Origin: Cohnella laeviribosi DSM 21336 | GTDB lineage: Bacteria; Bacillota; Bacilli; Paenibacillales; Paenibacillaceae | Assembly (NCBI RefSeq): GCF_000378425.1 | Contig: NZ_KB899810.1 | Location: 1 to 64,000, forward strand | DNA length: 64,000 bases | Direction of reading: 5' to 3' | Notes under the pieces: model-generated | What the model saw: the letters and a program-made list of their open reading frames with translations, nothing else | What the model was told of the DNA's origin: nothing | The model's database searches: none | Program-made: the position numbers and the translations under genes | Shown here: piece after piece, positions 1 through 8,102 of the stretch | How positions within the stretch are numbered: position 1 is the first letter of the stretch | How the letters are laid out: each line of letters opens with the position of its first letter

Positions 1-243
1 ATGATTGGCAGCATGAGTCGCAAGGGCAACTGTTACGACAATGCCTGCATCGAATCTTTCCACAGCGTTCTCAAGAAAGAGCTCATTTACCAAACGAAAT
101 TTAACACTCGTAAACAGGCGTATGATGCGATTTACGAGTACATTGAATTGGAGTATAACCGCATCCGTATCCATTCGTCGATCGGTTATCTGACTCCGTA
201 TTTGTACGAAAAAAGGTACTATGAGCAACTCCAGGCAGGATAA
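1..243 (+). CDS. IS3-family transposase, C-terminal part (partial)
   Basis: The reading frame is open from the first base of the window, so this is the 3' end of a longer gene. It matches the C-terminal part of the DDE integrase core (rve) of IS3/IS150 OrfB proteins, which carries out strand cleavage and transfer. Visible landmarks are the [19 protein letters not shown] block, whose Glu is the expected third catalytic acid, and the [13 protein letters not shown] tail typical of these enzymes. The two catalytic Asp residues lie upstream, outside the window. The stop codon is followed within a few bases by a probable inverted-repeat end. I cannot tell whether the element is intact. Confidence 0.9.
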   Translation: MIGSMSRKGNCYDNACIESFHSVLKKELIYQTKFNTRKQAYDAIYEYIELEYNRIRIHSSIGYLTPYLYEKRYYEQLQAG

Positions 244-249
244 AAGTTG

Positions 250-274
250 TGTCCACTTTCTTGACAGTGATCCA
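250..274. repeat. Probable right terminal inverted repeat of the IS3-family element
   Basis: The 25 bases starting TGTCCACTTTC and ending GTGATCCA lie 6 bp past the transposase stop. IS3-family ends finish in CA-3', which fits position 274. The left end lies outside the window, so the match between ends and the target duplication cannot be checked. Confidence 0.55.
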
Positions 275-399
275 CAGGACCGGCCGGGCGGAACTGCAGT
301 TGCTATAACAGCAACTGCAGAACCCGTTCTCGCGTGTACCCCCGATTTAAGTGCCCAAACGGCAATTAAATCGGCATCGGCCCGCAGGACCGGCCGGCG
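275..399. repeat. Dispersed palindromic repeat, about 1.1 units next to the IS end
   Basis: A block of about 110 bp begins CAGGACCGGCC at 275, and the same start recurs at 385. It contains the palindromic core GCAGTTGCTATAACAGCAAC, a stretch resembling CGATTTAAGTGCC, and ACGGCAATTAAAT. The same order of landmarks occurs in the 112-bp tandem repeat at 22424-22735. The IS end at 274 abuts this repeat directly, so the element probably inserted into an older repeat copy. Confidence 0.7.
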
Positions 400-445
400 A
401 AAAGAAGATGGCCGCAAGCCGCTGCGAAGTGCTTACGCGAAGTGC

Positions 446-976
446 TTACGAAGTTAGGGACAGAAACGGGGCCAGCGCTTCGCGCCATGCCCGCAGCCGC
501 TCATCCAGCCCGCGAAATTGCGGAGTCGGAATCGGGCTGGTCGACGGCAGGCGGAGCACCGTCCGCTCCATTACCTCAGGCGCGGTCCCGAAATGGCGAA
601 GCAGCACCGCATGCGACTGCGCCCCGTTGCAGGCCAGCACGGCGATGCCGGGGTATTGCCGGAGCAGCCCCGGAATGTCGTTCGGCACCGCATCGCGAAT
701 ATCGCTGTCGAGGCTCCCCTTCCGCTCGCATGACGCGATGGAATCCCATAACGCGATCCCGTGCGCCAAGGCGAACCGAAGCCGGTCCTCGTAACGCTCG
801 TGCGGCGCGGACTCGCCAAAAAGCGCGTAAACGATCCGCCAGAAATAGTTTCTCGAGTTGCCGTAGTATTGCTGCGCCTTCAGCGACGCGACCCCCGGCA
901 TGCTGCCCAGAATCAATACGCGGGAACGCCCGTCCGCCACGGGCGGGAACGAGCTGACTCTCGCACGGTCAGGCAT
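446..976 (-). CDS. Uracil-DNA glycosylase superfamily protein (hypoxanthine/deoxyinosine glycosylase type)
   Basis: The protein of about 176 aa would remove deaminated bases, probably hypoxanthine, from DNA as the first step of base-excision repair. Seen in the sequence: LILGSMPGVASL near the N-terminus (motif 1 with the GSxPG turn), QQYYGNSRNYFW just after it, and LPSTSPIPTP near the C-terminus, which is the second conserved loop of this superfamily. The length fits the small single-domain deoxyinosine glycosylase family. I chose the ATG at 976 because AGGTGA sits about 5 bases upstream; a GTG three codons earlier is possible. The gene stands alone between the IS/repeat region and the sugar transporter. 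Substrate choice is inferred from the family. Confidence 0.8.
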   Translation of the reverse strand: MPDRARVSSFPPVADGRSRVLILGSMPGVASLKAQQYYGNSRNYFWRIVYALFGESAPHERYEDRLRFALAHGIALWDSIASCERKGSLDSDIRDAVPNDIPGLLRQYPGIAVLACNGAQSHAVLLRHFGTAPEVMERTVLRLPSTSPIPTPQFRGLDERLRAWREALAPFLSLTS

Positions 977-1135
977 CGCATTCACCTGCTTTCCATGAGA
1001 GCTTTCCCTTTATTATCGGCCGCCATCCCGCCCGAGGCAAATCGCCCGCGTTTCGCCGCCACTGCTTTCACCATCCCCTCCTTCACCATCCCCTCCTTCA
1101 CCGCCCCTTCCGCAAAGAACCGGCGCCGGACCGCC

Positions 1136-1966
1136 TTACCCTTTTACGCTGCCCGCCGTAAGGCCTTCGATGATGTTTTTCTGAAGGAGCGCATAGAGGA
1201 CCAGAACCGGGACGACGCTGAACACGATGCCTGTGCAGATAAGCGCATAGTTGGTCTGAAACGCGTCCCGAAAGCCGACCATGCCGGTCGGCAGCGTGCG
1301 CAGCGAGTCCTTGTTCAAAAAGAAATTGGCCAGCAAATACTCGTTCCAATTCCCCAGGAAATTCACGATGAACACGGTCACGAGCGCGGGCAGCGTCAGC
1401 GGCAGCAGAATCCGGACGAACAGGCCCGGCGCGCTCAGTCCGTCGACGATCGCCGCCTCTTCCAGCTCGCCCGGAATCGAGCGCATGAACGCCGCGATCA
1501 GCAGCACGCTGATCGGCAGCGCGCCGGCCGTATAGGGCAGAAACAGCGACCAGTGCGTATTCAGAATGCCCAGGTTGCGCACGAGCAAATATTGGGCGAT
1601 AAACAGGACGTTGCCCGGAATCAGCATGCCGATCAGCACGAACTGGTAAATCCAGCGGCTGGCCGATTCGAATTTCATGCGCGTAAGCGCGAAAGCGGTA
1701 GCCGCGGCCAGCAGCACGCCCGCAACGGCGGACGACAGCGACAGGTAAAGGCTGTTCCAGAAATACACGCTGATTTTCGCCTTGACCCAAGCCTCTTTGT
1801 AGTTTTCGAACGCCCATATCTTCGGTAGCCCGAACGGCCTCGTCGCAATCTCGACGTTATTCGCTTTGAACGAGGACAACAGCACGAACAGAAACGGAAC
1901 GAGGATGACCGCGACGTACGCCAACAGGACGACATGGGGAATGGTTTTTTTGATCGCCGCCGGCAT
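1136..1966 (-). CDS. Carbohydrate ABC transporter permease, MalG/UgpE type
   Basis: This 276-aa inner-membrane permease is one half of the channel of a CUT1 sugar importer. It has six hydrophobic segments, the first at residues about 9-30. The EAA loop is present as EEAAIVDGLSAPGLF, which docks the ATPase subunit. The C-terminus ends LTAGSVKG, close to the usual ending of this family. The ATG overlaps the TGA of the upstream permease (TGATG), which implies translational coupling. No ATPase gene is nearby, so a shared MsmX-type ATPase is likely. Longer frames upstream of 1966 only shadow the partner permease. Confidence 0.93.
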   Translation of the reverse strand: MPAAIKKTIPHVVLLAYVAVILVPFLFVLLSSFKANNVEIATRPFGLPKIWAFENYKEAWVKAKISVYFWNSLYLSLSSAVAGVLLAAATAFALTRMKFESASRWIYQFVLIGMLIPGNVLFIAQYLLVRNLGILNTHWSLFLPYTAGALPISVLLIAAFMRSIPGELEEAAIVDGLSAPGLFVRILLPLTLPALVTVFIVNFLGNWNEYLLANFFLNKDSLRTLPTGMVGFRDAFQTNYALICTGIVFSVVPVLVLYALLQKNIIEGLTAGSVKG

Positions 1967-2847
1967 CAGTATTCCAACCTTTCTTGTCTTCTGGCGAACA
2001 GAATCTGGTAAGCCGCGGTCAATACGAGCGCAAACACGAAAATGATGATCGCCAGCGCCGTGCCGTAGCCGTATTCCCCGTATTTGATCGCCTTGTTGAC
2101 CATGTAAGAAGCCATCACTTCCGTCGCCCCCGCCGGCCCCCCGCCCGTCATGACCAGCACGATGTCCACGACCCGCAGCGCGCCCGCGATGGAAAGCATA
2201 ATGACGACGTTGACGACCGGCTTGATCAGCGGCACCGTCAAATGCCATGCCCGCTGCGCGCCGCTTGCGCCGTCGATCCTGGCCGCCTCGTCGATCTCTT
2301 TCGGGATGGCCAGAATCGCCGCCAAAATCAGCACGATATAAAAGCCCATCCACTGCCAGGCGTTGGTGATCAGAATCGAAAGCATCGCCCATTTCGACTC
2401 CGCCAGCCAGTAAATCGGTCCCGCGCCGAACAGCTTGAGCAGGTTGTTGAGCAACCCCACGTCGGGATCGTAAATATAGCCCCACAAAATGCCGATGACC
2501 GAGGTGGACAGAATGGACGGCATGAACACGGTCGTTTTGTAGAAGCCCTGAAGGCGTTTGACGCTGCTGATCACCAAGGAAAAGACGACGATGAGCGGCA
2601 CCTGGACGCAGCAGGAGAAAAGCAAAATATAGACGTTGTTCAACATGGAGGAGCGGAATTCGGGATCGCGGAAGGCGGTGGCAAAGTTATCCGATCCGAT
2701 GAAGTTTGGCTTGTTCAGGCCATCCCAATCCGTAAACCCGTAATAAACGGACATGATCATCGGATAGATGAAAAACAGAAAATAAAGCGCGATCGTCGGA
2801 AGGATAAAGGCCACATAAACATAAGGATTGCGAAGCGCGTTTTTCAT
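1966..2847 (-). CDS. Carbohydrate ABC transporter permease, MalF/UgpA type
   Basis: This 293-aa polytopic membrane protein pairs with the downstream MalG-type permease. It starts MKNALRNPYVYVAFILPTIA, the usual short N-terminus with TM1 at residues about 10-32. An EAA loop reads DEAARIDGASGAQ, and MTGGGPAGATEVMASYM is the conserved periplasmic-side loop of sugar permeases. It sits 81 bp downstream of the binding-protein gene and overlaps the next permease by one base. The substrate cannot be read from the permeases. Confidence 0.93.
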   Translation of the reverse strand: MKNALRNPYVYVAFILPTIALYFLFFIYPMIMSVYYGFTDWDGLNKPNFIGSDNFATAFRDPEFRSSMLNNVYILLFSCCVQVPLIVVFSLVISSVKRLQGFYKTTVFMPSILSTSVIGILWGYIYDPDVGLLNNLLKLFGAGPIYWLAESKWAMLSILITNAWQWMGFYIVLILAAILAIPKEIDEAARIDGASGAQRAWHLTVPLIKPVVNVVIMLSIAGALRVVDIVLVMTGGGPAGATEVMASYMVNKAIKYGEYGYGTALAIIIFVFALVLTAAYQILFARRQERLEY

Positions 2848-2928
2848 TGAGGATTCCCCCGCCGTCGTTTAAAGTCTGACGCGGAAGGAGCCGCCCGGAC
2901 CGCGGGCGGCTCCTCTCTTGCTCCGGGC

Positions 2929-4326
2929 TTATTTCGCCGCGGCCGCGTTTTCTTCGTCCTGCACCTTCTGGATGGCGTCGGCCACCTGCTGCGGCGTCGC
3001 TTTGCCGGCAATGAGCTTTTGCAGCTGCGTTTCGGTCTCGGTATACACCTTCGATTGGACGACCGAGTCGAAGTGCGGGAACGTCACGCCCGCGCCGTTC
3101 AGCACGTCCAGCACCTGCTTGACGATCGGATCGCTCACCTGCGCGATGGATTCTTCCGACAACTTCATCGAAGGCAGCACGCCGTCCTCCAGCAGGCCGC
3201 GAAGCTGCATTTCGTCGCTGTACATGTTTTTGATGAACGCTTTGACGGCCTTCAGCTCGTTCTCGTTCATATCGGAGGAGAAGCCGTAGCCTTCGCCGTA
3301 GTTGGCGTTGACCGAAGTTTGGTCGCCTTTGCCGTTCGGCAGCGGCGGCAGCGAAACGAACGCGACTTTGCCCGCGACGGCCGCGCCGACGGCGTCGTTC
3401 TTGAACGCCGAGGAGCGCCACGAGCCGTCGAACATCATCCCCGCCTTGCCGGCGACAAAATCGTTCAGCATATCGCCGTATTCCTTGCCGAGCTCGCCTT
3501 TGGTGAAGTAGCCTTTATCCACCCATTCTTTATACAGCGTGTACGCGGCCACGACGTCCGGCGAATTCCACTTGCTGGCGCCTGTCGTAAAGCCCGTGAT
3601 CGTCTCCGGTCCGGCCAGGCGGCCGATAAACGTGTTGATCGTCATGTTCGGCACCCATGCGCCCTTGGAGCCGACGGCGAACGGCGTAATCCCGTTTTCC
3701 TTCAGCGTGTCGGCGGCCTTGATCAGATCGTCCCAGGTCGTCGGCGGATTCAGGCCGTATTTTCCGAAAATTTCCGTATTGTAAAAAATGCCTTCGGTGT
3801 TGCCCCCGATCGGCAGCCCGTATACTTTGCCGTCGACCGAGAACGGATCGAGCACGTTGAGGAATTTGTCCTTGAGGCCAAGCTCCTCGAGAATCGGCGT
3901 CAGATCGAGCAGCCGTCCGGCTTTGGCGTATTTCTGCGTGTCGCCCGCGCCGCCGAAGATGGACATGATTTTCGGAGGATTGCCCGCGGCCATCTCGGCC
4001 GGCAGCTTCGTGAACCGGTTGACGCTGTCTTCCACGCCGTCCAGCTCGAATTTCAGGCCGGGCACTTCTTCTTCCGTTTTCTTGACGACGTCGTCGAGAA
4101 TCGCTTTCCTGAATTTCTGCGGCTCGCCGATCTGGATATGGCGAAGCGACATCGTGAAATTCTCCGCCTTGGCCGGCGAGGGGGACTCGCTCGGGGAAGC
4201 CGGCGGGCTTTCGCTGGCGGGAGAGCTGCCGGAAGCGGCCGGCTCGTTGCCTCCTCCGCCGCATCCGGCCAATAACGCGGCTAACGCGACCGCTGCGGCC
4301 AGGACGGAAGTCAGTTTCTTTTTCAC
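2929..4326 (-). CDS. Extracellular sugar-binding lipoprotein of an ABC transporter
   Basis: This 465-aa protein starts with a lipoprotein signal peptide (KKKLTSVLAAAVALAALLAG followed by the lipobox Cys), then a Ser/Pro/Glu-rich linker at residues about 28-55. It would be anchored outside the membrane and deliver sugar to the two permeases encoded just downstream. The body is a family 1 solute-binding fold; landmarks are GIFYNTEIFGKYGLNPPTTWDDL and, later, AGKAGMMFDGSW. The start is GTG with GGAGGG upstream. It is the first gene of the operon and faces a divergent histidine phosphatase gene, so the 227-bp gap holds promoters for both. Confidence 0.92.
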   Translation of the reverse strand: MKKKLTSVLAAAVALAALLAGCGGGGNEPAASGSSPASESPPASPSESPSPAKAENFTMSLRHIQIGEPQKFRKAILDDVVKKTEEEVPGLKFELDGVEDSVNRFTKLPAEMAAGNPPKIMSIFGGAGDTQKYAKAGRLLDLTPILEELGLKDKFLNVLDPFSVDGKVYGLPIGGNTEGIFYNTEIFGKYGLNPPTTWDDLIKAADTLKENGITPFAVGSKGAWVPNMTINTFIGRLAGPETITGFTTGASKWNSPDVVAAYTLYKEWVDKGYFTKGELGKEYGDMLNDFVAGKAGMMFDGSWRSSAFKNDAVGAAVAGKVAFVSLPPLPNGKGDQTSVNANYGEGYGFSSDMNENELKAVKAFIKNMYSDEMQLRGLLEDGVLPSMKLSEESIAQVSDPIVKQVLDVLNGAGVTFPHFDSVVQSKVYTETETQLQKLIAGKATPQQVADAIQKVQDEENAAAAK

Positions 4327-4553
4327 GCTGGGGACCCTCCTAAAGGATAAAATGGGTTTTCTTGCTACATCTTTATTGTAAAAGCTAACGCCGCCAAAGA
4401 AAGTGCGTCATTCCCACAAAACAGGGATACAATCGTCTTGCAAGAGCCGTCATGTTGAAATGAATCCGCAAATGGGCTATCATTCCACATAAAGCCAGCG
4501 TTGGCGATGACTTTGAAGCGCCTCGCCAGTTGCGCGCGGAAGGCGCGGCCGTC

Positions 4554-5153
4554 ATGCCGCGGAAAAAGCGAAAACCAACCGGGAAAGGCGGAAACAAGCT
4601 GAAAATCGGACTGATTCGCCACTATCGGGTGCTGAAGGCGTTGCCCCGGGGCGCGCTCGTTACGGGAGAGGAGCTTCGGCGCTGGTTCGAAGAATACGAC
4701 GAAGCGGATATTGAGCCGGGGAACGCCGCGCTGCACGATTCGTCCTGGGCCCGATGCTTTTCCAGCGATATGCCCAGAGCGGCGAAAACGGCCGGACACC
4801 TCTATCGGGGCGAAATCCGCTACCTTCCCGAATTGAGGGAAATTCCGGCACCCGCGTTCCGCAGCGGGCTGAAGCTGCCCGTTCCGCTATGGTTTGCGCT
4901 GCTCCGGACGGCCGGATGGCACAACCGCAAGTCGCGCGGGGATATTCGGGAAGCCAAGCGGCGCGTCGAGCGCATCGTCGACCTGGCGCTGGCGGAGCCC
5001 CAACAAGACACGCTGATCGTCAGCCACGCGGCGGTGATGTTCTATCTCCGCAAAGAGCTTGTGCGCAGAGGCTTCAGAGGACCTTCCTTTCAAATCGCGA
5101 AAAACGGCAAACTGTATGTGTTCGAGAAGAAAACCGAAACGGAGGAAACATGA
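4554..5153 (+). CDS. Histidine phosphatase family protein
   Basis: A protein of about 199 aa of the phosphoglycerate-mutase-like superfamily. The catalytic signature is present as KIGLIRHYRV (RH motif with the nucleophilic His) near residue 20. FSSDMPRAAKTA in the middle contains the second conserved Arg. LIVSHAAVM near the C-terminus supplies the second catalytic His. The basic N-terminus (PRKKRKPTGKGG) is unusual. Start choice is uncertain: a TTG at 4530 would add eight residues, and neither start has a strong ribosome site. It ends two bases before the aminopeptidase ATG, so the two are co-translated. The substrate is unknown. Confidence 0.8.
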   Translation: MPRKKRKPTGKGGNKLKIGLIRHYRVLKALPRGALVTGEELRRWFEEYDEADIEPGNAALHDSSWARCFSSDMPRAAKTAGHLYRGEIRYLPELREIPAPAFRSGLKLPVPLWFALLRTAGWHNRKSRGDIREAKRRVERIVDLALAEPQQDTLIVSHAAVMFYLRKELVRRGFRGPSFQIAKNGKLYVFEKKTETEET

Positions 5154-5154
5154 G

Positions 5155-6387
5155 ATGCCATCGTTTCAAGAGAGGCTGAGCCGCTATGCGGACCTGATCG
5201 TCAATGTCGGCGTTCAGCTTCAACCCGGGCAAAAGCTCGTCGTCAACGCCGCCCTGGACGCGGCCGAACTGGTGCGCGAAATCGCGCGCAAAGGCTACGA
5301 AGCCGGCGCTTACACCGTCAAAGTGAACTGGTCCGATGATGCGGTCAACCGCTTGCGGTACGAATTTGCGCCGAACGAGGCTTTTTTGGAGGAACCGAAA
5401 TGGTATGCCGGCGAGATGCTGGAGCTGGTTGAAAACAACGCAGCCGTCGTCAGCGTCGTATCGTCCGATCCCGATCTGCTCAAAGGCATCGACCCGGAGA
5501 AAATCGCGAACCACCAGAAAACGTACGGCAAGGCGATGGCCAAGTACAGGGAATACGCGCAGTCGGACAAATTCAGCTGGTGCGTCGTCGCCGCTCCATC
5601 CCAAGCATGGGCCGCCAAGGTATTTCCGAACGAGCCGGAAGACCGGCAGGTGGAGAAGCTGTGGGATTCGATCTTCAAAGCGGTAAGAGTCGACGAGGAC
5701 AATCCCGTGGCCGCCTGGGACCGGCACATCCGGACGCTCAACGAAAAGGCCGATTATTTGAACGCCAAGCAATATGCGAAACTGCACTACGTCGCGCCCG
5801 GCACCGATCTGTTCGTAGGGCTGCCCGAAGGCCACATTTGGGTCGCCGCCGACAGCGTCAACGAGAAGGGCACGAAGTTTGTGGCGAATATGCCGACCGA
5901 AGAAGTGTTTACCGCGCCGCATGCCGAACGCGTCGACGGATACGTGTCCAGCACCAAACCGCTCAGCTACGGGGGCACCGTGATCGACGGCTTCAAGCTG
6001 ACGTTCGAAAACGGCCGCATCGTCGGCGTTGAAGCGGAAAAAGGCGAGGAAACGTTAAAGAAGCTGGTCGAGATGGACGAAGGTTCCCATTACCTCGGCG
6101 AAGTGGCGCTCGTCCCGCACCGCTCCCCGATTTCGGAATCGAACATTCTCTACTACAACACGCTGTTCGACGAGAATGCGTCCAACCACCTGGCGATCGG
6201 CAGCGCCTACGCCTTCTGCCTGAAGGGCGGCAAATCCATGACGCAGGATGAGCTCAAAGCCAAAGGCCTGAACCGCAGCCTCACCCATGTCGACTTTATG
6301 ATCGGCTCGGCGGAGATGGATATTTTCGGCGTCACCGCGGACGGAAAGGAAGAACCGGTGTTCCGGAAAGGCAATTGGGCGTTCTGA
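5155..6387 (+). CDS. Aminopeptidase, M29 family (AmpS/PepS type)
   Basis: This 410-aa cytoplasmic metallopeptidase would release N-terminal amino acids from short peptides. Family landmarks seen are the N-terminal SRYADLIVNVGVQLQPGQKL, SESNILYYNTLFDENASNH containing metal-binding Glu/Asp and His residues, LTHVDFMIGS, and the C-terminal FRKGNWAF. The length matches the usual 408-415 aa. The start at 5155 has GGAGGA nine bases upstream. It forms an operon with the phosphatase gene and ends in a strong hairpin terminator. Confidence 0.93.
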   Translation: MPSFQERLSRYADLIVNVGVQLQPGQKLVVNAALDAAELVREIARKGYEAGAYTVKVNWSDDAVNRLRYEFAPNEAFLEEPKWYAGEMLELVENNAAVVSVVSSDPDLLKGIDPEKIANHQKTYGKAMAKYREYAQSDKFSWCVVAAPSQAWAAKVFPNEPEDRQVEKLWDSIFKAVRVDEDNPVAAWDRHIRTLNEKADYLNAKQYAKLHYVAPGTDLFVGLPEGHIWVAADSVNEKGTKFVANMPTEEVFTAPHAERVDGYVSSTKPLSYGGTVIDGFKLTFENGRIVGVEAEKGEETLKKLVEMDEGSHYLGEVALVPHRSPISESNILYYNTLFDENASNHLAIGSAYAFCLKGGKSMTQDELKAKGLNRSLTHVDFMIGSAEMDIFGVTADGKEEPVFRKGNWAF

Positions 6388-6398
6388 GCCAAAAGGCG

Positions 6399-6442
6399 AG
6401 GAGCCTCTCTCCCGCAGCATTGCTGCGGGGAGAGGCTCCTTT
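6399..6442 (+). terminator. Rho-independent terminator after the aminopeptidase gene
   Basis: AGGAGCCTCTC and CCCGCAGCA pair with TGCTGCGGG and GAGAGGCTCCT in a long, nearly perfect stem, followed by TTT. It lies 11 bp after the stop codon. Confidence 0.85.
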
Positions 6443-6604
6443 GCCGTTCGGCAGGCGCGTTCGCGCCGGCGGCATCGCTGCGGCTCCGCGCGCCGGGAGA
6501 AGCCGGCTTTATTGCCGACCAACCGGACAGCCGGCAAGACGGTACAGCCGCCTTGTGCGGCGGCGCCATGCGCGCTTTCGCGGCGCGCGTCTGCGGCCGC
6601 TTGC

Positions 6605-7237
6605 TCAAACAAGCCTCACTTTCGCGCTGCCGACCTCGCGGCCGTCCCAGGCGAGCGTCAGCTCGTCTCCGTCGCGAAGGGCGCCTACGCCCGCCGGCGT
6701 CCCGGTAAACAGCACATCGCCGGGCCCGAGGCCGTAGCGCTCGCCGATAAAGGACGCCAGTTCCGCAAAGCCGAACACCATGTCCCGAATGTTGCCCCGC
6801 TGCGCCTCCCTTCCGTTGATGCGCAGCGTGAAATCCCGCCGGGCCAGCTCTTCCTCGCCCGGATAGGCTTCCCATCGGCCGAAGCCGGCCGAGTTCCGGA
6901 AGCCTTTGGCCGAAAGCCAGGGCCAGCCCTCCGCCTTCAGCCTCTCCTGCTCGTCGCGAAGCGTAAAATCGAGTCCGACGGTAAAATGCGAGACGACGCG
7001 GTCGAGGGAAGCGCCGCGTTCATAAGGCTGCCCGAACAGCAGCACCAGCTCCGTCTCGTAATGGACGGAGCCCTGCGTGCCGGGCAGCGCGACCTCCCCT
7101 TCCCAGGAAACGGCCGCATGCGTCGGTTTCGTAAAGATCAGCGGCGTCTCCGGAACGGCATTGCCCAGCTCGGCGGCGTGCAGCCGGTAGTTTCGTCCGA
7201 CGCAATAAAGGTTGCGAATGGGAATAGGCGCATTCAT
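6605..7237 (-). CDS. Fumarylacetoacetate hydrolase (FAH) family protein
   Basis: This 210-aa protein is a compact FAH-fold enzyme, a family that hydrolyses or decarboxylates beta-diketo acids or their enols using Mg or Mn. Metal-site signatures are HYETELVLLF (paired Glu) and GLDFTLRDEQ (Asp). GDVLFTGTPAGVG is the C-terminal family motif. The start overlaps the TGA of the phosphodiesterase gene (ATGA), so the two are coupled. The substrate is not readable. Relatives are often annotated acylpyruvase or 2-hydroxyhepta-diene-dioate isomerase. Confidence 0.88.
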   Translation of the reverse strand: MNAPIPIRNLYCVGRNYRLHAAELGNAVPETPLIFTKPTHAAVSWEGEVALPGTQGSVHYETELVLLFGQPYERGASLDRVVSHFTVGLDFTLRDEQERLKAEGWPWLSAKGFRNSAGFGRWEAYPGEEELARRDFTLRINGREAQRGNIRDMVFGFAELASFIGERYGLGPGDVLFTGTPAGVGALRDGDELTLAWDGREVGSAKVRLV

Positions 7238-8001
7238 GCCCGGCTTCCTGCTCCTTCCTGTACCGCCGCCAGCCAGCGGTCGGGGTAATTGGTGCAAATT
7301 TGAAAAGGCTGCGGCATCGCGACCAGCCGCGACAGATCGCGCCGGTCGTTCACCGTCCAGGCCATGATGCGGATGCCGGCCGCTTCCGCCTCTTTCAATA
7401 GCGAAGCGTTCACCGACCGGTATTCGATCGACAGGTTGCTTGCGCCGAGGGAACGCAATTTGTCCATGAGCCTTGCCGACCGTTTGTCGACAATGAGCCC
7501 AGTCTCGACGACGGGCAGATGTTTTTTGGCGGCGGCAATAAGCGCCGGGTCGAACGACGTGATGACGACGTCGCGCTCCAGACAATAGCGGCGGATGAGC
7601 TGCGTTACGTTCCGCGCCAGGCGGTCCTTGTCGGGCCCGTCTTCCTTCAGTTCGATATTCAGGCGGCAGCGCCCGGCCGCAAGCGCCAGCACCTGCTCCA
7701 GCACGGGTACCGGCTCGCCGGCGTAAACCGGATGGAACCAGCTTCCGGCGTCCACCCTCGACAGCTCCCGAGCCGTCCGGTCCCGGACCCTCCCTTTGTC
7801 GTTGGTCGTGCGGTTCAACGTCGAATCGTGAATGACTACGGGAACGTCATCCTTGCTCAGATGAACGTCCAGCTCGAGCCAATGGACGGCCGGCTCGCTG
7901 ATGGCCAGGCGGAACGCCGCCATCGTATTTTCCGGCGCGCCGCCGGACCAACCCCGATGCGCCACGCACGGATGAAGAAATGCTCGTTGCCACGGCTCCA
8001 T
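7234..8001 (-). CDS. Glycerophosphodiester phosphodiesterase
   Basis: This 255-aa protein is a cytoplasmic-type GDPD that would hydrolyse glycerophosphodiesters to glycerol 3-phosphate and an alcohol. The catalytic entrance is AHRGWSGGAPENTMAAF (HR and EN residues), followed by LELDVHLSKD and VVIHD with the metal-binding and second catalytic His. AWTVND near the C-terminus is a family hallmark. No signal peptide is visible. The ATG at 8001 has GGGAGAG eight bases upstream; the longer frame to 8085 lacks such support. It overlaps the FAH-family gene by four bases. Confidence 0.92.
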   Translation of the reverse strand: MEPWQRAFLHPCVAHRGWSGGAPENTMAAFRLAISEPAVHWLELDVHLSKDDVPVVIHDSTLNRTTNDKGRVRDRTARELSRVDAGSWFHPVYAGEPVPVLEQVLALAAGRCRLNIELKEDGPDKDRLARNVTQLIRRYCLERDVVITSFDPALIAAAKKHLPVVETGLIVDKRSARLMDKLRSLGASNLSIEYRSVNASLLKEAEAAGIRIMAWTVNDRRDLSRLVAMPQPFQICTNYPDRWLAAVQEGAGSRA

Positions 8002-8102
8002 CGATGGTTCTCTCCCTTCGCCGAGAAGTGGGCAGGACGTTTTCCGCGCTGCGGAATCGGTCCTTTGCTTTGCGCCGTTTGCCAAGCAGAGCGGCTTCCG
8101 TT

